From NCBI GenBank assembly GCA_029432795.1, contig JARNMJ010000007.1:1-64000 (forward strand): a stretch of DNA of 64,000 bases, in the 5' to 3' direction. Shown piece by piece: positions 7,907 to 17,008 of the stretch. This stretch comes from Pontiellaceae bacterium B12219 (GTDB lineage: Bacteria > Verrucomicrobiota > Kiritimatiellia > Kiritimatiellales > Pontiellaceae). The position numbers and the translations under genes were made by a program. The notes below the pieces were generated by a model. That model made no database searches. It was given only the letters and a program-made list of their open reading frames with translations, and had not been told where the DNA came from. Each line of letters begins with the position of its first letter. Positions within the stretch are counted from its first letter, which is position 1.

Positions 7907-9427
7907 ATGGCAAAGCAGAAAAAAACGGCGATTACCCCTACGCGGGATGAAAATTATCCGGAGTGGTACCAGCAAGTGGTGCGTGCAGCGGAACTGGCGG
8001 AAAACAGCGATGTGCGCGGCTGTATGGTGATTCGCCCGTGGGGCTATGCTCTTTGGGAAAATATTCAGCGCGGGCTGGATAAAATGTTTAAGGATACGGG
8101 GCATGTGAACGCCTATTTCCCGATCTTTATTCCGAAGAGCTATCTGGAAAAAGAAGCGGAGCACGTGGAGGGCTTCGCCAAAGAATGCGCCGTAGTAACG
8201 CATCATCGTTTGGAGCAGGGCGAGGATGGCAAGCTGCATCCGGCGGGCGAGCTGGAAGAGCCGCTGATTGTTCGGCCGACTTCGGAAACCATCATTGGCG
8301 CAACCTATGCGAAGTGGGTGGAGAGCTACCGCGATCTGCCGATTCTGATTAACCAGTGGGCAAACGTGGTGCGCTGGGAAATGCGGACCCGCCTGTTCCT
8401 GCGTACGGCGGAGTTTCTCTGGCAGGAAGGGCATACGGCGCATGAAACCGAAGCGGAAGCGTGGGAAGAAACCCGCAAGATGCTCGAAGTGTATAAAACC
8501 TTTGCGGAAGAATATATGGCCATGCCGGTGCTGACCGGTGAAAAAACCGCCGGGGAGCGCTTCCCGGGAGCGGTAAGCACTCTGTGTATTGAAGCGATGA
8601 TGCAGGACCGCAAGGCGCTGCAGGCGGGAACAAGCCATTTTCTGGGACAGAATTTTGCGAAAGCGTCGGGCATTCAATACAGCAGCCGCGAAGGTGGTAA
8701 AGAATATGCGTGGACCACGTCGTGGGGCGTTTCAACCCGGTTGATCGGCGGCATGATTATGACGCATGGTGATGACGACGGCATGATTATGCCGCCGCGT
8801 CTGGCGCCGAGCCATGTGGTGCTTCTGCCGATTATCCGCAACGAAGAAGATCGTGAATCGATTCTGGCCTATTGCAACGAAATTGCTTCCAGACTTCGGA
8901 AACAGCGTTTCCATGAGCGCGATGTTGAAGTCGTGGTGGATGATCGCGATATCAATGCCGGCGAAAAGGGCTGGGGCTGGGTGAAAAAGGGCATTCCGGT
9001 CCGTGCAGAAGTGGGACCGCGTGATATGGCGAACAATTCCGTGTTCATGGCGCGTCGCGATACCGGTAAGAAAGAAGGGGTCGATAAGGACGCTTTTGTG
9101 GACGGCATTGTCCAGACGCTGGAAGATATTCAGCAGAATCTGTTGCAGAAGGCGCTGGATCATCGGGCGGAAAATACGAAGGAACTCGATTCATACGATG
9201 AGTTTACAGCGTTTTTCACAGCGGAAAACAAAGAGCGTCCGGAAGTGCATGGCGGGTTTGCCATGAGCCATTGGTGCGAAGGGGGGGCGTGCGAGGATAA
9301 GATTAACGACGAACTCTCGGTTACGATCCGCTGCATCCCGTTCAACCGCGCAGAGAGCGGAGAAGGCAGCTGCATCTGTTGCGGCAAGCCGAGCCCGGGT
9401 CGCGTTGTTTTTGCAAAGAGTTACTAA
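7907..9427 (+). CDS. proS: Proline--tRNA ligase, short archaeal/eukaryotic-like type
   Basis: At 506 residues it has the class II motifs RPTSE (motif 2 region, about residue 124), RTAEFLWQEGHTAH, and a C-terminal zinc-type segment with paired cysteines (WCEGGACED, SCICCGKPS) ending in Tyr (AKSY), as in the type 3 ProRS found in archaea, eukaryotes and some bacteria. It charges tRNA-Pro in the cytoplasm. It lacks the INS editing domain of the long bacterial form. The start is supported by AGGAGA 7 nt upstream. A 524-residue open frame on the opposite strand is a codon-bias shadow. Confidence 0.97.
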   Translation: MAKQKKTAITPTRDENYPEWYQQVVRAAELAENSDVRGCMVIRPWGYALWENIQRGLDKMFKDTGHVNAYFPIFIPKSYLEKEAEHVEGFAKECAVVTHHRLEQGEDGKLHPAGELEEPLIVRPTSETIIGATYAKWVESYRDLPILINQWANVVRWEMRTRLFLRTAEFLWQEGHTAHETEAEAWEETRKMLEVYKTFAEEYMAMPVLTGEKTAGERFPGAVSTLCIEAMMQDRKALQAGTSHFLGQNFAKASGIQYSSREGGKEYAWTTSWGVSTRLIGGMIMTHGDDDGMIMPPRLAPSHVVLLPIIRNEEDRESILAYCNEIASRLRKQRFHERDVEVVVDDRDINAGEKGWGWVKKGIPVRAEVGPRDMANNSVFMARRDTGKKEGVDKDAFVDGIVQTLEDIQQNLLQKALDHRAENTKELDSYDEFTAFFTAENKERPEVHGGFAMSHWCEGGACEDKINDELSVTIRCIPFNRAESGEGSCICCGKPSPGRVVFAKSY

Positions 9428-9440
9428 TTTGTGCATAGTT

Positions 9441-9474
9441 CGTAATGCGTGACGCTTGAAGATTACGCATTACG
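9441..9474. repeat. Heptamer-type inverted repeat (TAATGCG family), hairpin after proS
   Basis: CGTAATGCGT (9441-9450) and ACGCATTACG (9465-9474) form a perfect 10-bp stem with a 14-nt loop, 14 nt after the proS stop. It belongs to the same family as elements at 14.2-14.3 kb and 58.2 kb. It could act as a transcript-end hairpin, but no T-run follows directly. Confidence 0.7.
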
Positions 9475-9496
9475 GGCTGCGTATTGTCTTACATTT

Positions 9497-9511
9497 TTCC
9501 AAGGGTTGGAA
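9497..9511. repeat. Dispersed palindrome TTCCAAGGGTTGGAA
   Basis: Perfect copy between proS and the BamD-like gene, 38 bp before the start codon. Confidence 0.85.
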
Positions 9512-9549
9512 TTGCTCCGGAAGCCCCGGTAAACTAGATTGCTTGCACT

Positions 9550-10698
9550 ATGTATTTTTCACAGAAAACAATCCTCTTGCTCATCGTCGGTTTTGTGGTT
9601 TCGACGGCTACGGTTTTCGGCCAGTCCCCTTCAAACCTGAAGGCGTCCACGGTGGAGGGCGAAGAGGTTGGTGCGGATTCCCAGGTTTCGGTAAAGCAGA
9701 TTACGGAAGAGTCGAAGGACGAAAAAGTATATTGGGTGGAGGATAAAGGCCGCACCACCTTGCGTTCGACCTTTGCCACGAAGAAAGACACTCCTGCTGA
9801 ACAGTGGGCTTTTGCGAACGAAACGCGTAAAAACGGGAAGCTTAAAAAGGCAGAGAGCCGGATGGCCTATCTGTTTAACCGCTGGCCGAACAGCAAAGAA
9901 GCGCCCTGGGCGGCACGCGCACGGGCGGATATGCTCTTTGAACGCAAAGAGTGGAAGGATGCATTTTCGGCGTATCAGTATCTGATTGATAATTATTCGG
10001 GCCGCATGCTCGACTATGACAGCGCATTGGCGAGGCAGTATGAGATCGCGGTGAAGCTGATGAATAAAAAACGGATGCGGTGGTTGTTCGGGGGCTATCG
10101 CGCACCGGAATATGCTGTTGAATATTTTGAACAGGTGAATCGTAACGGGCCGCAATGGGCACGGGCTCCGGAAGCACAGTTCATGGTTGGGAAATGCAAT
10201 CAGGAAGCGAAGGAATATGAGCTGGCCATCAGTGCGTATGCTGTGCTGGGTTATCGCTATCCGGACAGTGAATTTGCCGAAGAGGGAGGCTGGCAGCAGA
10301 TCCAGTGCCTGATTAAACTGCGCAAGGAATATCCGAACAGCCCGGAAATTCTGGACCGCACGTTGACTTCGACGACCGTCTTCCTGAGTACTTTCCCCGG
10401 TTCAGAGCATAAGACTGAAATTATTCAGCTGCGAAATTCGCTGTATGAAGTGAAGGCGGGCCGGGTGTTCGACGAGGCCGCTTTTTATGCCAAAGTGCCG
10501 AAGGAGCCGGAAGCCGCGATTATTTATTACGAAAAAATGATCGAGGAATATCCGAAAAGCGAGTTGGTGCCGGAGGCCGAAAAACGGATTGCCAAGCTGA
10601 AAGAGATTATGGCGATGCCGGTGCAGGCCCGTACAGCAAAGGCGCCGCATGCGCGCCCGCTTCCGTTCACAAAGGGGCCTGAGCATGCTGAGAATTAA
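9550..10698 (+). CDS. BamD-like tetratricopeptide envelope protein
   Basis: Protein of 382 residues with a signal peptide (about 1-25, ending VFGQS) and several TPR-like helical pairs: AESRMAYLFNRWPNSKEAPWAARARADMLF-type spacing, then YEQVIDNY-like and EYPKSELVPEAEKRI repeats. The F-P-x-S or Y-P-x-S turns between repeats are typical of BamD/YbgF-type TPR proteins. It lacks a lipobox cysteine, so it is not a standard lipoprotein BamD. It overlaps the start of lptD by 14 nt, which supports a role in outer-membrane assembly, by inference. The closest alternative is a generic secreted TPR protein. Confidence 0.65.
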   Translation: MYFSQKTILLLIVGFVVSTATVFGQSPSNLKASTVEGEEVGADSQVSVKQITEESKDEKVYWVEDKGRTTLRSTFATKKDTPAEQWAFANETRKNGKLKKAESRMAYLFNRWPNSKEAPWAARARADMLFERKEWKDAFSAYQYLIDNYSGRMLDYDSALARQYEIAVKLMNKKRMRWLFGGYRAPEYAVEYFEQVNRNGPQWARAPEAQFMVGKCNQEAKEYELAISAYAVLGYRYPDSEFAEEGGWQQIQCLIKLRKEYPNSPEILDRTLTSTTVFLSTFPGSEHKTEIIQLRNSLYEVKAGRVFDEAAFYAKVPKEPEAAIIYYEKMIEEYPKSELVPEAEKRIAKLKEIMAMPVQARTAKAPHARPLPFTKGPEHAEN

Positions 10699-12736
10699 AC
10701 AGGCCGTTGGATTGCTGCTTTTCGGCGTCGGTTTGCTGAATGCCGGTGCTGTTGATTTTGATGTTCCCAAAGAGATTCCTGATGAACCGTTTGATCTTCA
10801 GGCTGCGCGACTGGAATATACCAATGATACGCTGATTGCCAGCGGCGGCGTTACGGGTAAATTCGAAAATGTCACGATGCGGGCCGATCAGGTTTCCGGC
10901 AATACGGAAACCGGTGATCTGCACATGGAAGGCGATATCCACTTTGAGCGTGGAGATATCATTTGGAAGGGCTCGGAGCTGGATTACAACTACATGACGC
11001 AGACCGGGAACTTCGGTCCGTCTACTTTCAATTTTGATCCGGTTCTCATGAGTGTTGATCAGGTGGAACGGGTGTCCACCAACGAATACGCCCTGCGGGG
11101 AGCCAGTTTTACCACCTGTCCGGAAGATCACCCGCATTTTCATATTCAGGCAAAAGAAGCTCTGCTGGTGGATGAAGAATACATCACGGCCAAAGGGGTC
11201 ACTGTTTATGTCGGTAAAGTGCCGGTTATGTATTTGCCGTACTGGCGGCAGCGGCTCACCAAAAGTGTATTTTCCTTCAAAGTCGGCTACGGCAGTCAGT
11301 GGGGGGCTTATTTGCTGTTGAATGCAACGGTGCCCTGGAATGAATATTTCGAGTCCAGCACGGATGTGAATCTTTACAGTAAGCGCGGGGTAGGCTTTCG
11401 GCAGGGTTTTACGTGGAACTATCCGAATGCGGTCGGTGAATTTGCCGCCTTTTATCTGAACGATCAGGATCCGTATGCCCGCTACGATTCGCCGTCTGCC
11501 AAGGAGCTGATCGGCAATGACCGGTACTGGTTTAAGTTCGGGCATCTCCAGCATTTTTCAGATACGCATTATTTGAATACCAAGCTGAACTATCTCAGCG
11601 ACCCGGCCGTGATTGAAGAATTCTTCATTGACGATTATGAAACGTATGCACAACCGGAGAGTTATCTTTCCTGGGTTCAGGGCAACAGCTATGTCGGCAG
11701 TGAGGTCTTTCTCAATCAGCGCTTGAATGATTTTTATGAAAATACGGATCGCTACCAATACAGCCTGGATCTGTACCGGACCAAAATTCCGGGTACTCCG
11801 TTTTTTATCGAGAGTGAAAATGCCATTGCCGATTTGGAGCACGTCTTTGCGGAGACCAACAGCCTGGCCCCGCCATCTTTCGGCGCGGTTCGTACCGATT
11901 CCATGAACACGCTGACGCTCCCGCAGCAGTGGGGGGCTGTGAGTCTGGTACCGCGCGCCAGTTATCGTGCAACCTATTACAGCGATACCAAGCTGAACGA
12001 AGCTGAGCTTCGCCAGATTCCCGGTGCCGGTATGCAGGTTTCGGTGCAGGCAACCAAGGTGCTGTCCGACAAAACGCGCTGGTACGGAAAAGGGCTGCGT
12101 CACAAAATTGAACCGTACGCCGACTACATTTATGAGAACAGTTCGCTGTCACCGGACGATATCTATACTTTCGATGATATTGATCTGCTGCACGATGAAA
12201 ATAAGGTCCAGCTCGGTTTGCGCAATATTCTGCAAACCAAGCGGGATAACCGGGTGTCGCAATTTATTGATCTGGATCTTTATACGTATTATCTGATTGA
12301 TGACTATGGAACGGGAAATGATTTCGACTCCCTGTTTGTGAATGCCCGTATGCCGCTGACTAAGCGCACCATGGTTGATATGTATGGCGAGATTGATTGG
12401 AACAATGGCGAAGTTCCCTTCTTTGATACGCGCTTGTCGCACGACCGGGGCGAAGTCATATTTTCGGTCGAACACCTGTATCGCCCGGACCGTGACCAGT
12501 CGTTGTGGACGCCACGTGTGGATTTGTATCCGGATGCCAAAGTCTCGTTGGAGGCCTATCTCCGGTATAATGACAAGGACAACGATGTTCAGGAAGTTTC
12601 GTCGGTGATCTACATGAACTGGTGCTGCATGCGCTATGGACTGGGGGCACACTTTTACGACGAAAATGAGGTTCGGGTCATGTTCTCGATTGGTCTGTCC
12701 GCCTTCCCGGAAGCCCGCATGGGCACCAGTTTCTAG
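10685..12736 (+). CDS. lptD: LPS-assembly protein LptD (OstA)
   Basis: Protein of 683 residues with a signal peptide (about 1-22), an OstA/LptA-like N-terminal domain (ARLEYTNDTLIASGGVTGKFENVTMRADQVSGNTETG) and a long C-terminal beta-barrel with alternating aromatic strands. A segment around residues 150-190 (GASFTTCPEDHPHFHIQAKEA, VPVMYLPYWRQ) matches the LptD hallmark of Cys-Pro and the Y-x-P-Y-x-R motif. It inserts LPS into the outer leaflet of the outer membrane, with LptE. The ATG at 10685 lies inside the end of the BamD-like gene; an earlier in-frame GTG-type start at 10649 would add a non-signal extension and was rejected. It shows that the cell has a true LPS outer membrane. Confidence 0.9.
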   Translation: MLRIKQAVGLLLFGVGLLNAGAVDFDVPKEIPDEPFDLQAARLEYTNDTLIASGGVTGKFENVTMRADQVSGNTETGDLHMEGDIHFERGDIIWKGSELDYNYMTQTGNFGPSTFNFDPVLMSVDQVERVSTNEYALRGASFTTCPEDHPHFHIQAKEALLVDEEYITAKGVTVYVGKVPVMYLPYWRQRLTKSVFSFKVGYGSQWGAYLLLNATVPWNEYFESSTDVNLYSKRGVGFRQGFTWNYPNAVGEFAAFYLNDQDPYARYDSPSAKELIGNDRYWFKFGHLQHFSDTHYLNTKLNYLSDPAVIEEFFIDDYETYAQPESYLSWVQGNSYVGSEVFLNQRLNDFYENTDRYQYSLDLYRTKIPGTPFFIESENAIADLEHVFAETNSLAPPSFGAVRTDSMNTLTLPQQWGAVSLVPRASYRATYYSDTKLNEAELRQIPGAGMQVSVQATKVLSDKTRWYGKGLRHKIEPYADYIYENSSLSPDDIYTFDDIDLLHDENKVQLGLRNILQTKRDNRVSQFIDLDLYTYYLIDDYGTGNDFDSLFVNARMPLTKRTMVDMYGEIDWNNGEVPFFDTRLSHDRGEVIFSVEHLYRPDRDQSLWTPRVDLYPDAKVSLEAYLRYNDKDNDVQEVSSVIYMNWCCMRYGLGAHFYDENEVRVMFSIGLSAFPEARMGTSF

Positions 12737-12874
12737 CGTCTTCCGCCTTTTCCAGCCGTTGGGAAAATCAGGGTTAACGGTCGAACAAAATTCATTCTGT
12801 TTTCTAATGTCTGGAAGTTGGCAACAGTCTTGCTTTTAGATGGGTTCAATTTGAATGCAAAGGAATAGGGTTTA

Positions 12875-13651
12875 ATGAATAAAATTTGGTTGAAAGTAGT
12901 GGTTCCGGGAATGATCTGTTGGTCAGCCGTTGCACAGGTCGAAACCCAGAAATTTAATTTCAACGATTATTCAGTCGGGCCGATTGAAGGCCAGTATGAT
13001 TGGAATATCTACGAAAAGGTCAAAGATTCGTCGGCCATTTCCATTATGGATGTGCTTGGAACCAGCGAGGAGGACGGCGATAAGGCTTTGGTTGTGCGGG
13101 CGTCGAAAACTCCGATTCGCTGTGTGACCGGGGATCCGGTGCGCTGGCTGCCGGGGCGTACATTGACCATGGATTTTGATTTTAAAATTGCTGTCAAACC
13201 GGAGCTGTTCACGATGCCGAAGTCGGTTCTGACCGTAATGTTCGGTAATTCACTGCTCAGCGAAAGTTCCCGGTGGGAAGTTCGGCTGGAAGCGTCGCCA
13301 AGCGGCGACTGGGTTTTGATCGGGGCGATGCCGGATGGATCTTCCAAGCGTATCTACGGTGAAAACTTTCTGATTCGTTCCGATAACGATGTATCCATTT
13401 CGCAGTGGTATAAATTCCGTCTTGTTTCAAGAAAACTCACCGACCCGGATTCGTTCGAAACCAGCGTGGAAATCAGCGGTGCCGAAACCGGTGAGCTGGT
13501 GGCTGAGATTACGTTTAGTGATGAAAATAAGGACCGGGTGGCTAAAAGCATGTGGAATACCTCCCGTGCGCATGTGGGCTTTTATGCTCCGCTGGATCAG
13601 CTCGGTCTGGTCTGTATCGATAATCTGGCCGTATCGTCTTCCAAGGAATAA
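12875..13651 (+). CDS. Secreted protein of unknown function, predicted beta-sandwich
   Basis: Protein of 258 residues with a signal peptide (about 1-20, ending AVAQV). The rest is rich in beta strands with alternating pattern (TMDFDFKIAVKPELF, WYKFRLVSRKL, HVGFYAPLDQLGLVCIDNLAVS) and the closing strand typical of LamG/concanavalin-like carbohydrate-binding folds. No catalytic motif is seen. Probably exported or outer-membrane associated. It is flanked by lptD and a convergent tadA and appears monocistronic. The function is not assigned. Confidence 0.7.
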   Translation: MNKIWLKVVVPGMICWSAVAQVETQKFNFNDYSVGPIEGQYDWNIYEKVKDSSAISIMDVLGTSEEDGDKALVVRASKTPIRCVTGDPVRWLPGRTLTMDFDFKIAVKPELFTMPKSVLTVMFGNSLLSESSRWEVRLEASPSGDWVLIGAMPDGSSKRIYGENFLIRSDNDVSISQWYKFRLVSRKLTDPDSFETSVEISGAETGELVAEITFSDENKDRVAKSMWNTSRAHVGFYAPLDQLGLVCIDNLAVSSSKE

Positions 13652-13680
13652 CCGGTTCCAGGGATTGGAAGCGGGGCGCA

Positions 13681-14190
13681 TTAGTCCATATCTGAGTTTT
13701 GCCGCGTCTGTTTTTTCCGATCTTTGGAAGCCTGACGCAGGTTCTGAAAAAAGGCCTGCATCACAAACCGGCATTCATCTTCCATTAACCCCGCCTCGGT
13801 TTCCACGGCGTGGTTCAGGTCGGCTTCGTTGAGAATATTGAATTTGGAAACGGCGCCGCCGCGGATGGGGTCGGTCATGCCCCAGACCACTTTTTTCATG
13901 CGGGAAAGGACGAGGGCGCCGGCGCACATCGGGCAGGGCTCTTTGGTCACATACATGACCGCATCGTTCAGCCGCCAGTTTCCGACGGCCTGAGTGGCCT
14001 GCGTGATGGCGAGCACTTCGGCGTGGGCAGTGGGGTCCTTCAGGGTTTCTGTCTGGTTGTGCGCCTTTCCGATTACGGTTCCGTTCAGTACGATAACCGC
14101 GCCGCATGGCACCTCGCCTTCTGCAGCGGCCTGTTCGGCTTCGCGCAGGGCCATGCGCATGTATAGGGTGTCTTCTGAAAAATTGTCCAT
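13681..14190 (-). CDS. tadA: tRNA-specific adenosine deaminase
   Basis: Protein of 169 residues of the cytidine deaminase superfamily with the zinc ligands HAEVLAI (His plus catalytic Glu, about residue 57-63) and PCPMCAGAL (about 87-95), and the TadA-typical stretch HNQTETLKDPTAHAE. It converts A34 to inosine in tRNA-Arg(ACG). The length fits TadA (150-170). The 3' end overlaps a near copy of the dispersed palindrome at 13715-13729. The 5' side is followed by a TAATGCG-type repeat element. Confidence 0.9.
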   Translation of the reverse strand: MDNFSEDTLYMRMALREAEQAAAEGEVPCGAVIVLNGTVIGKAHNQTETLKDPTAHAEVLAITQATQAVGNWRLNDAVMYVTKEPCPMCAGALVLSRMKKVVWGMTDPIRGGAVSKFNILNEADLNHAVETEAGLMEDECRFVMQAFFQNLRQASKDRKKQTRQNSDMD

Positions 14191-14194
14191 AGAA

Positions 14195-14340
14195 TGTAAT
14201 GCGTAATACGTAATCCGTACGGGTTCAAGAGGAATCGTGAAGTGCTGAAATTCGTTTGCTGAATATACGTTTGTAAATAAGAATTAATCGATAAAAATCA
14301 CGCAATACGCATTATGCATTACGCATTATGCATTACATTT
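14195..14340. repeat. Pair of inverted heptamer repeats (TAATGCG/CGCATTA)
   Basis: Left arm TGTAATGCGTAATACG-type units (about 14195-14217), right arm of CATTATG/CATTACG units (about 14301-14338), separated by 83 bp of AT-rich sequence. The arms are built of 7-nt units. The right arm runs into the 3' end of the lipid kinase gene and supplies its stop codon and last residues. I see no gene or promoter that I can support in the enclosed stretch. Confidence 0.65.
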
Positions 14341-15213
14341 GGGAATAATCACGTTGAGGGCGCTGGGAATGACCTCGATGGTAACGTCATTGGTGGTGTT
14401 ATAGATTTCGCCGTCGATCTGAAGAGGGGAATTATTCTCGCGGTGGACGGTCATCTTTTTAAAGTGGTGATTGCAGACCAGAGGATGTTGGTGAAACGTT
14501 TTTTCGATGAAGCGGTGCACCTGGGTCAGTACCATCGGCATGTCCTTGGTTTCGATGGCGACGAGCTCGAGGTTTCCGTCATCGGCTTTGGCGTCGGGCG
14601 CCACCAGAAAATCGCTGCCGAACTGGGAGAGGTTGGCAATGGTGAAGATGAGCGGGTGTTTCATTTTAAATTCTTCGCCGTCCATTTCGATGTGGAAGGG
14701 CTGCGCTCGGTATTCGAGCAGTTGCTGTGCTCCGGCGAGAACATAGGGAACCAATCCGCGGAACGGATATTTTTCGAAGGTTTCCACCAGGGCACCGTCC
14801 CACGCCAGACTGCAGGTGACAAAAAACATGCGGTCGTTCACTTTGCCGACATCGATCCGCGCGGTTTGTCCGCTGAACAGGGCTTCGGCTGCCGGGCCGG
14901 GCTGCATGGGAATTTTAAAATGGCGGGCAAACCCGTTGCCGCTTCCGGCGGGCATAACGCCCAGCCGGACATCGCTGCCGACGAGTTCGCATCCGATGGT
15001 GTTCACCATGCCGTCGCCGCCCACGACCAGAACCGTGGTGACTCCCTGATCGATTGCGCGGCGGACTTTTTCAATGCCGTCTTCGGCAGATCGACTGAAC
15101 TGGTAAAAAATGTCGTACTCACCGTTGTCCCATACATTCTGAATTGCCATGATGTATCGAAATGGTCCGCTGACGCCGGATTTCGGGTTGATGAGTACGA
15201 GAACCTTTTTCAT
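14326..15213 (-). CDS. Diacylglycerol kinase / YegS-type lipid kinase family protein
   Basis: Protein of 295 residues of the DAGK catalytic family: LINPKSGVSG at the N-terminus, VVGGDGMVNTIGCEL (about 62-76, the ATP-binding GGDGT-like loop) and VMPAGSGNGFARHFKIP (about 84-100). It phosphorylates a diacylglycerol or related lipid in the cytoplasmic membrane face; the substrate is not fixed by sequence. The last residues (KCNA) and stop codon lie within a heptamer repeat, so the element reached the coding end. Divergent from the efflux operon that starts at 15368. Confidence 0.85.
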   Translation of the reverse strand: MKKVLVLINPKSGVSGPFRYIMAIQNVWDNGEYDIFYQFSRSAEDGIEKVRRAIDQGVTTVLVVGGDGMVNTIGCELVGSDVRLGVMPAGSGNGFARHFKIPMQPGPAAEALFSGQTARIDVGKVNDRMFFVTCSLAWDGALVETFEKYPFRGLVPYVLAGAQQLLEYRAQPFHIEMDGEEFKMKHPLIFTIANLSQFGSDFLVAPDAKADDGNLELVAIETKDMPMVLTQVHRFIEKTFHQHPLVCNHHFKKMTVHRENNSPLQIDGEIYNTTNDVTIEVIPSALNVIIPKCNA

Positions 15214-15367
15214 AGTTTTAAATCACTTCCAGTCTTCGGTTGATTTTGTATCACATCGGGTGAGGGTTGTGAATCGTCGTATGCGTTGAAAAATCGGCGG
15301 CACTTTTTTTATTTTTCGGTGTCCTGTTTTTATTGGAGCGAACGTCTATAGGACTTTTAAGGGAGAT

Positions 15368-17008
15368 ATGGTTCAGAAACAGTTAAATTTGATATTGGGA
15401 TCGGTGCTTGTACTGATTTTGACGTCCTGCACAAAAGTGGCGAATTATGCCGAGGAACGGGCCGACCTTGCGGCGTACGGGAACATTCGTGGCGCACAGC
15501 TCGCCGGAATGGGCACTGCGGATCCGTTCACGATTAATGATGCTGAGCACGAACGCATCCGCGAACTGCTTGCCGCTGATCAGGACCGGTCTGATGTCGA
15601 GCAGCTTTCGCTGTCGGAAACCCTGGCCATTGCGATGGCCAACAGCCGTACCTATCAATATCGCAAAGAGACCCTCTTTCTGCTGGCGTTGAATCTGTCC
15701 GAAACGCAGAAGGATTTTAACTGGAACTATACGGCTTCAGCAAGTGCGTCGACGGGCTACGACACCTTTAAAGACGGAACCGCCGAGACGTTCGGAGATC
15801 AAGGCGTCGACTCGTCGCTTGCTGCCGGTGTCGGCCGTACCCTGGCCAGCGGGGCCAGGGTTTCGCTGGGCTTCACACAGAACTATCTCAACCTGCTTTC
15901 CAGTCCGGACACCTCGGGGTCCAATAACGGCCTTTCATTCAATATCGTTCAGCCTTTGCTGAATGGGTTCGGGCCGCTGGTCACTATGGAACCGTTGAAA
16001 CAGGCCGAACGGGACTTGGTTTATGCCGTGCGCGATTTTAAACGCTATCAGCAGGATTTTGTGATCGATATTTCCTCGCAGTATTATTCCACACTGCGAG
16101 CCCGGGATCAGCTCTACAACGAGCGGAGAAACTATGAATCGTCGATTGTGAACCGGGAACAGACCGAATCCTATGCCAAGGCCGGGCGTATTGCCGATTT
16201 CCAGGCCGCGCAGGCGAGGCAGAGCGAACTGAACGCAGCCGACCGATGGTCGCTTGCGTTGTCGAGCTATGAACAGGCGCTGGATGATTTTCGTTTTACA
16301 CTCGGCCTGCCGATTGATTTAAAAGTGGAACCGGATCCGGCGGAACTCGAACAGCTTTCGAAAAAAGGGTTGGTGGAACTGGACATCACATTGGATGAAG
16401 CCATGACGAGTGCGTTGTCCAACCGTCTGGATTTAATCAACCGCCGTCAGCAGGTCGAGGACCGTGAACGCAAGTTGGAAATTGCGAAGCGGAACTTTCT
16501 CCCGAAAATGGATGTGGATTATAACGTCTCGAAGAGTTTCGACAGTGCTTCCGGTGAAGATGTGGATCAGGACCTGTCGGTTCGTCTTAACCTGCCGTTT
16601 GACTGGACTGAAAAACGAAATAATTATCGCCGGTCGCAAATTACCCTCGAACGGGAGATTCGTACGCTGGAGCAGGAAACGGATGAAGTTCAGCTGGAGG
16701 TTCGCGATCTTTGGCGCAAACTGGAGCGGAACCGTTCTGTCTATAATAACCGCCTGTTGAGTGTGCAGCTATCGGAACGGCAGGTGGAAAATACGAAGCT
16801 GCTGCTGCAGCAGGGCAAGGCCCTTACGCGAGACGTGCTGGATGCAGAGGAAGATCTGCTCAATGCGCGCAACCAGACAACCGTGGCGTTGGTGGACTAC
16901 ACCATTAACCGCCTGCGGTTCTGGAATGCAATTGAACGTTTTCAAATTGATCCTAAAGGAATGTGGTATGAGCAAGTTGAATCTGAAGAAGCTGTGGCAA
17001 CGCCGTAG
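15368..17008 (+). CDS. TolC-family outer-membrane efflux lipoprotein
   Basis: Protein of 546 residues with a lipoprotein signal (LVLILTSC, Cys about 19) and two outer-membrane efflux repeats: LSETLAIAMANSRTYQYRKE and LDEAMTSALSNRLDLINRRQQ, each the start of a coiled-coil hairpin. It forms the outer-membrane channel of a tripartite exporter. The next gene starts within its last 41 nt. With HlyD-like, ATPase and FtsX-type permease genes it makes a complete MacAB-TolC-like system. GGGAG 4 nt before the ATG supports the start. Confidence 0.9.
   Translation: MVQKQLNLILGSVLVLILTSCTKVANYAEERADLAAYGNIRGAQLAGMGTADPFTINDAEHERIRELLAADQDRSDVEQLSLSETLAIAMANSRTYQYRKETLFLLALNLSETQKDFNWNYTASASASTGYDTFKDGTAETFGDQGVDSSLAAGVGRTLASGARVSLGFTQNYLNLLSSPDTSGSNNGLSFNIVQPLLNGFGPLVTMEPLKQAERDLVYAVRDFKRYQQDFVIDISSQYYSTLRARDQLYNERRNYESSIVNREQTESYAKAGRIADFQAAQARQSELNAADRWSLALSSYEQALDDFRFTLGLPIDLKVEPDPAELEQLSKKGLVELDITLDEAMTSALSNRLDLINRRQQVEDRERKLEIAKRNFLPKMDVDYNVSKSFDSASGEDVDQDLSVRLNLPFDWTEKRNNYRRSQITLEREIRTLEQETDEVQLEVRDLWRKLERNRSVYNNRLLSVQLSERQVENTKLLLQQGKALTRDVLDAEEDLLNARNQTTVALVDYTINRLRFWNAIERFQIDPKGMWYEQVESEEAVATP

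Noticed and set aside
7103-8677. Open frame of 524 codons on the minus strand across the hydroxylase and proS genes
   Set aside because: It lies fully antisense to two well-supported genes, has basic low-complexity sequence, no homology that I recognise and no ribosome-binding site. It is a shadow of codon bias.
14314-15243. Plus-strand open frame antisense to the lipid kinase
   Set aside because: The kinase motifs are on the minus strand; this frame has no recognisable family.
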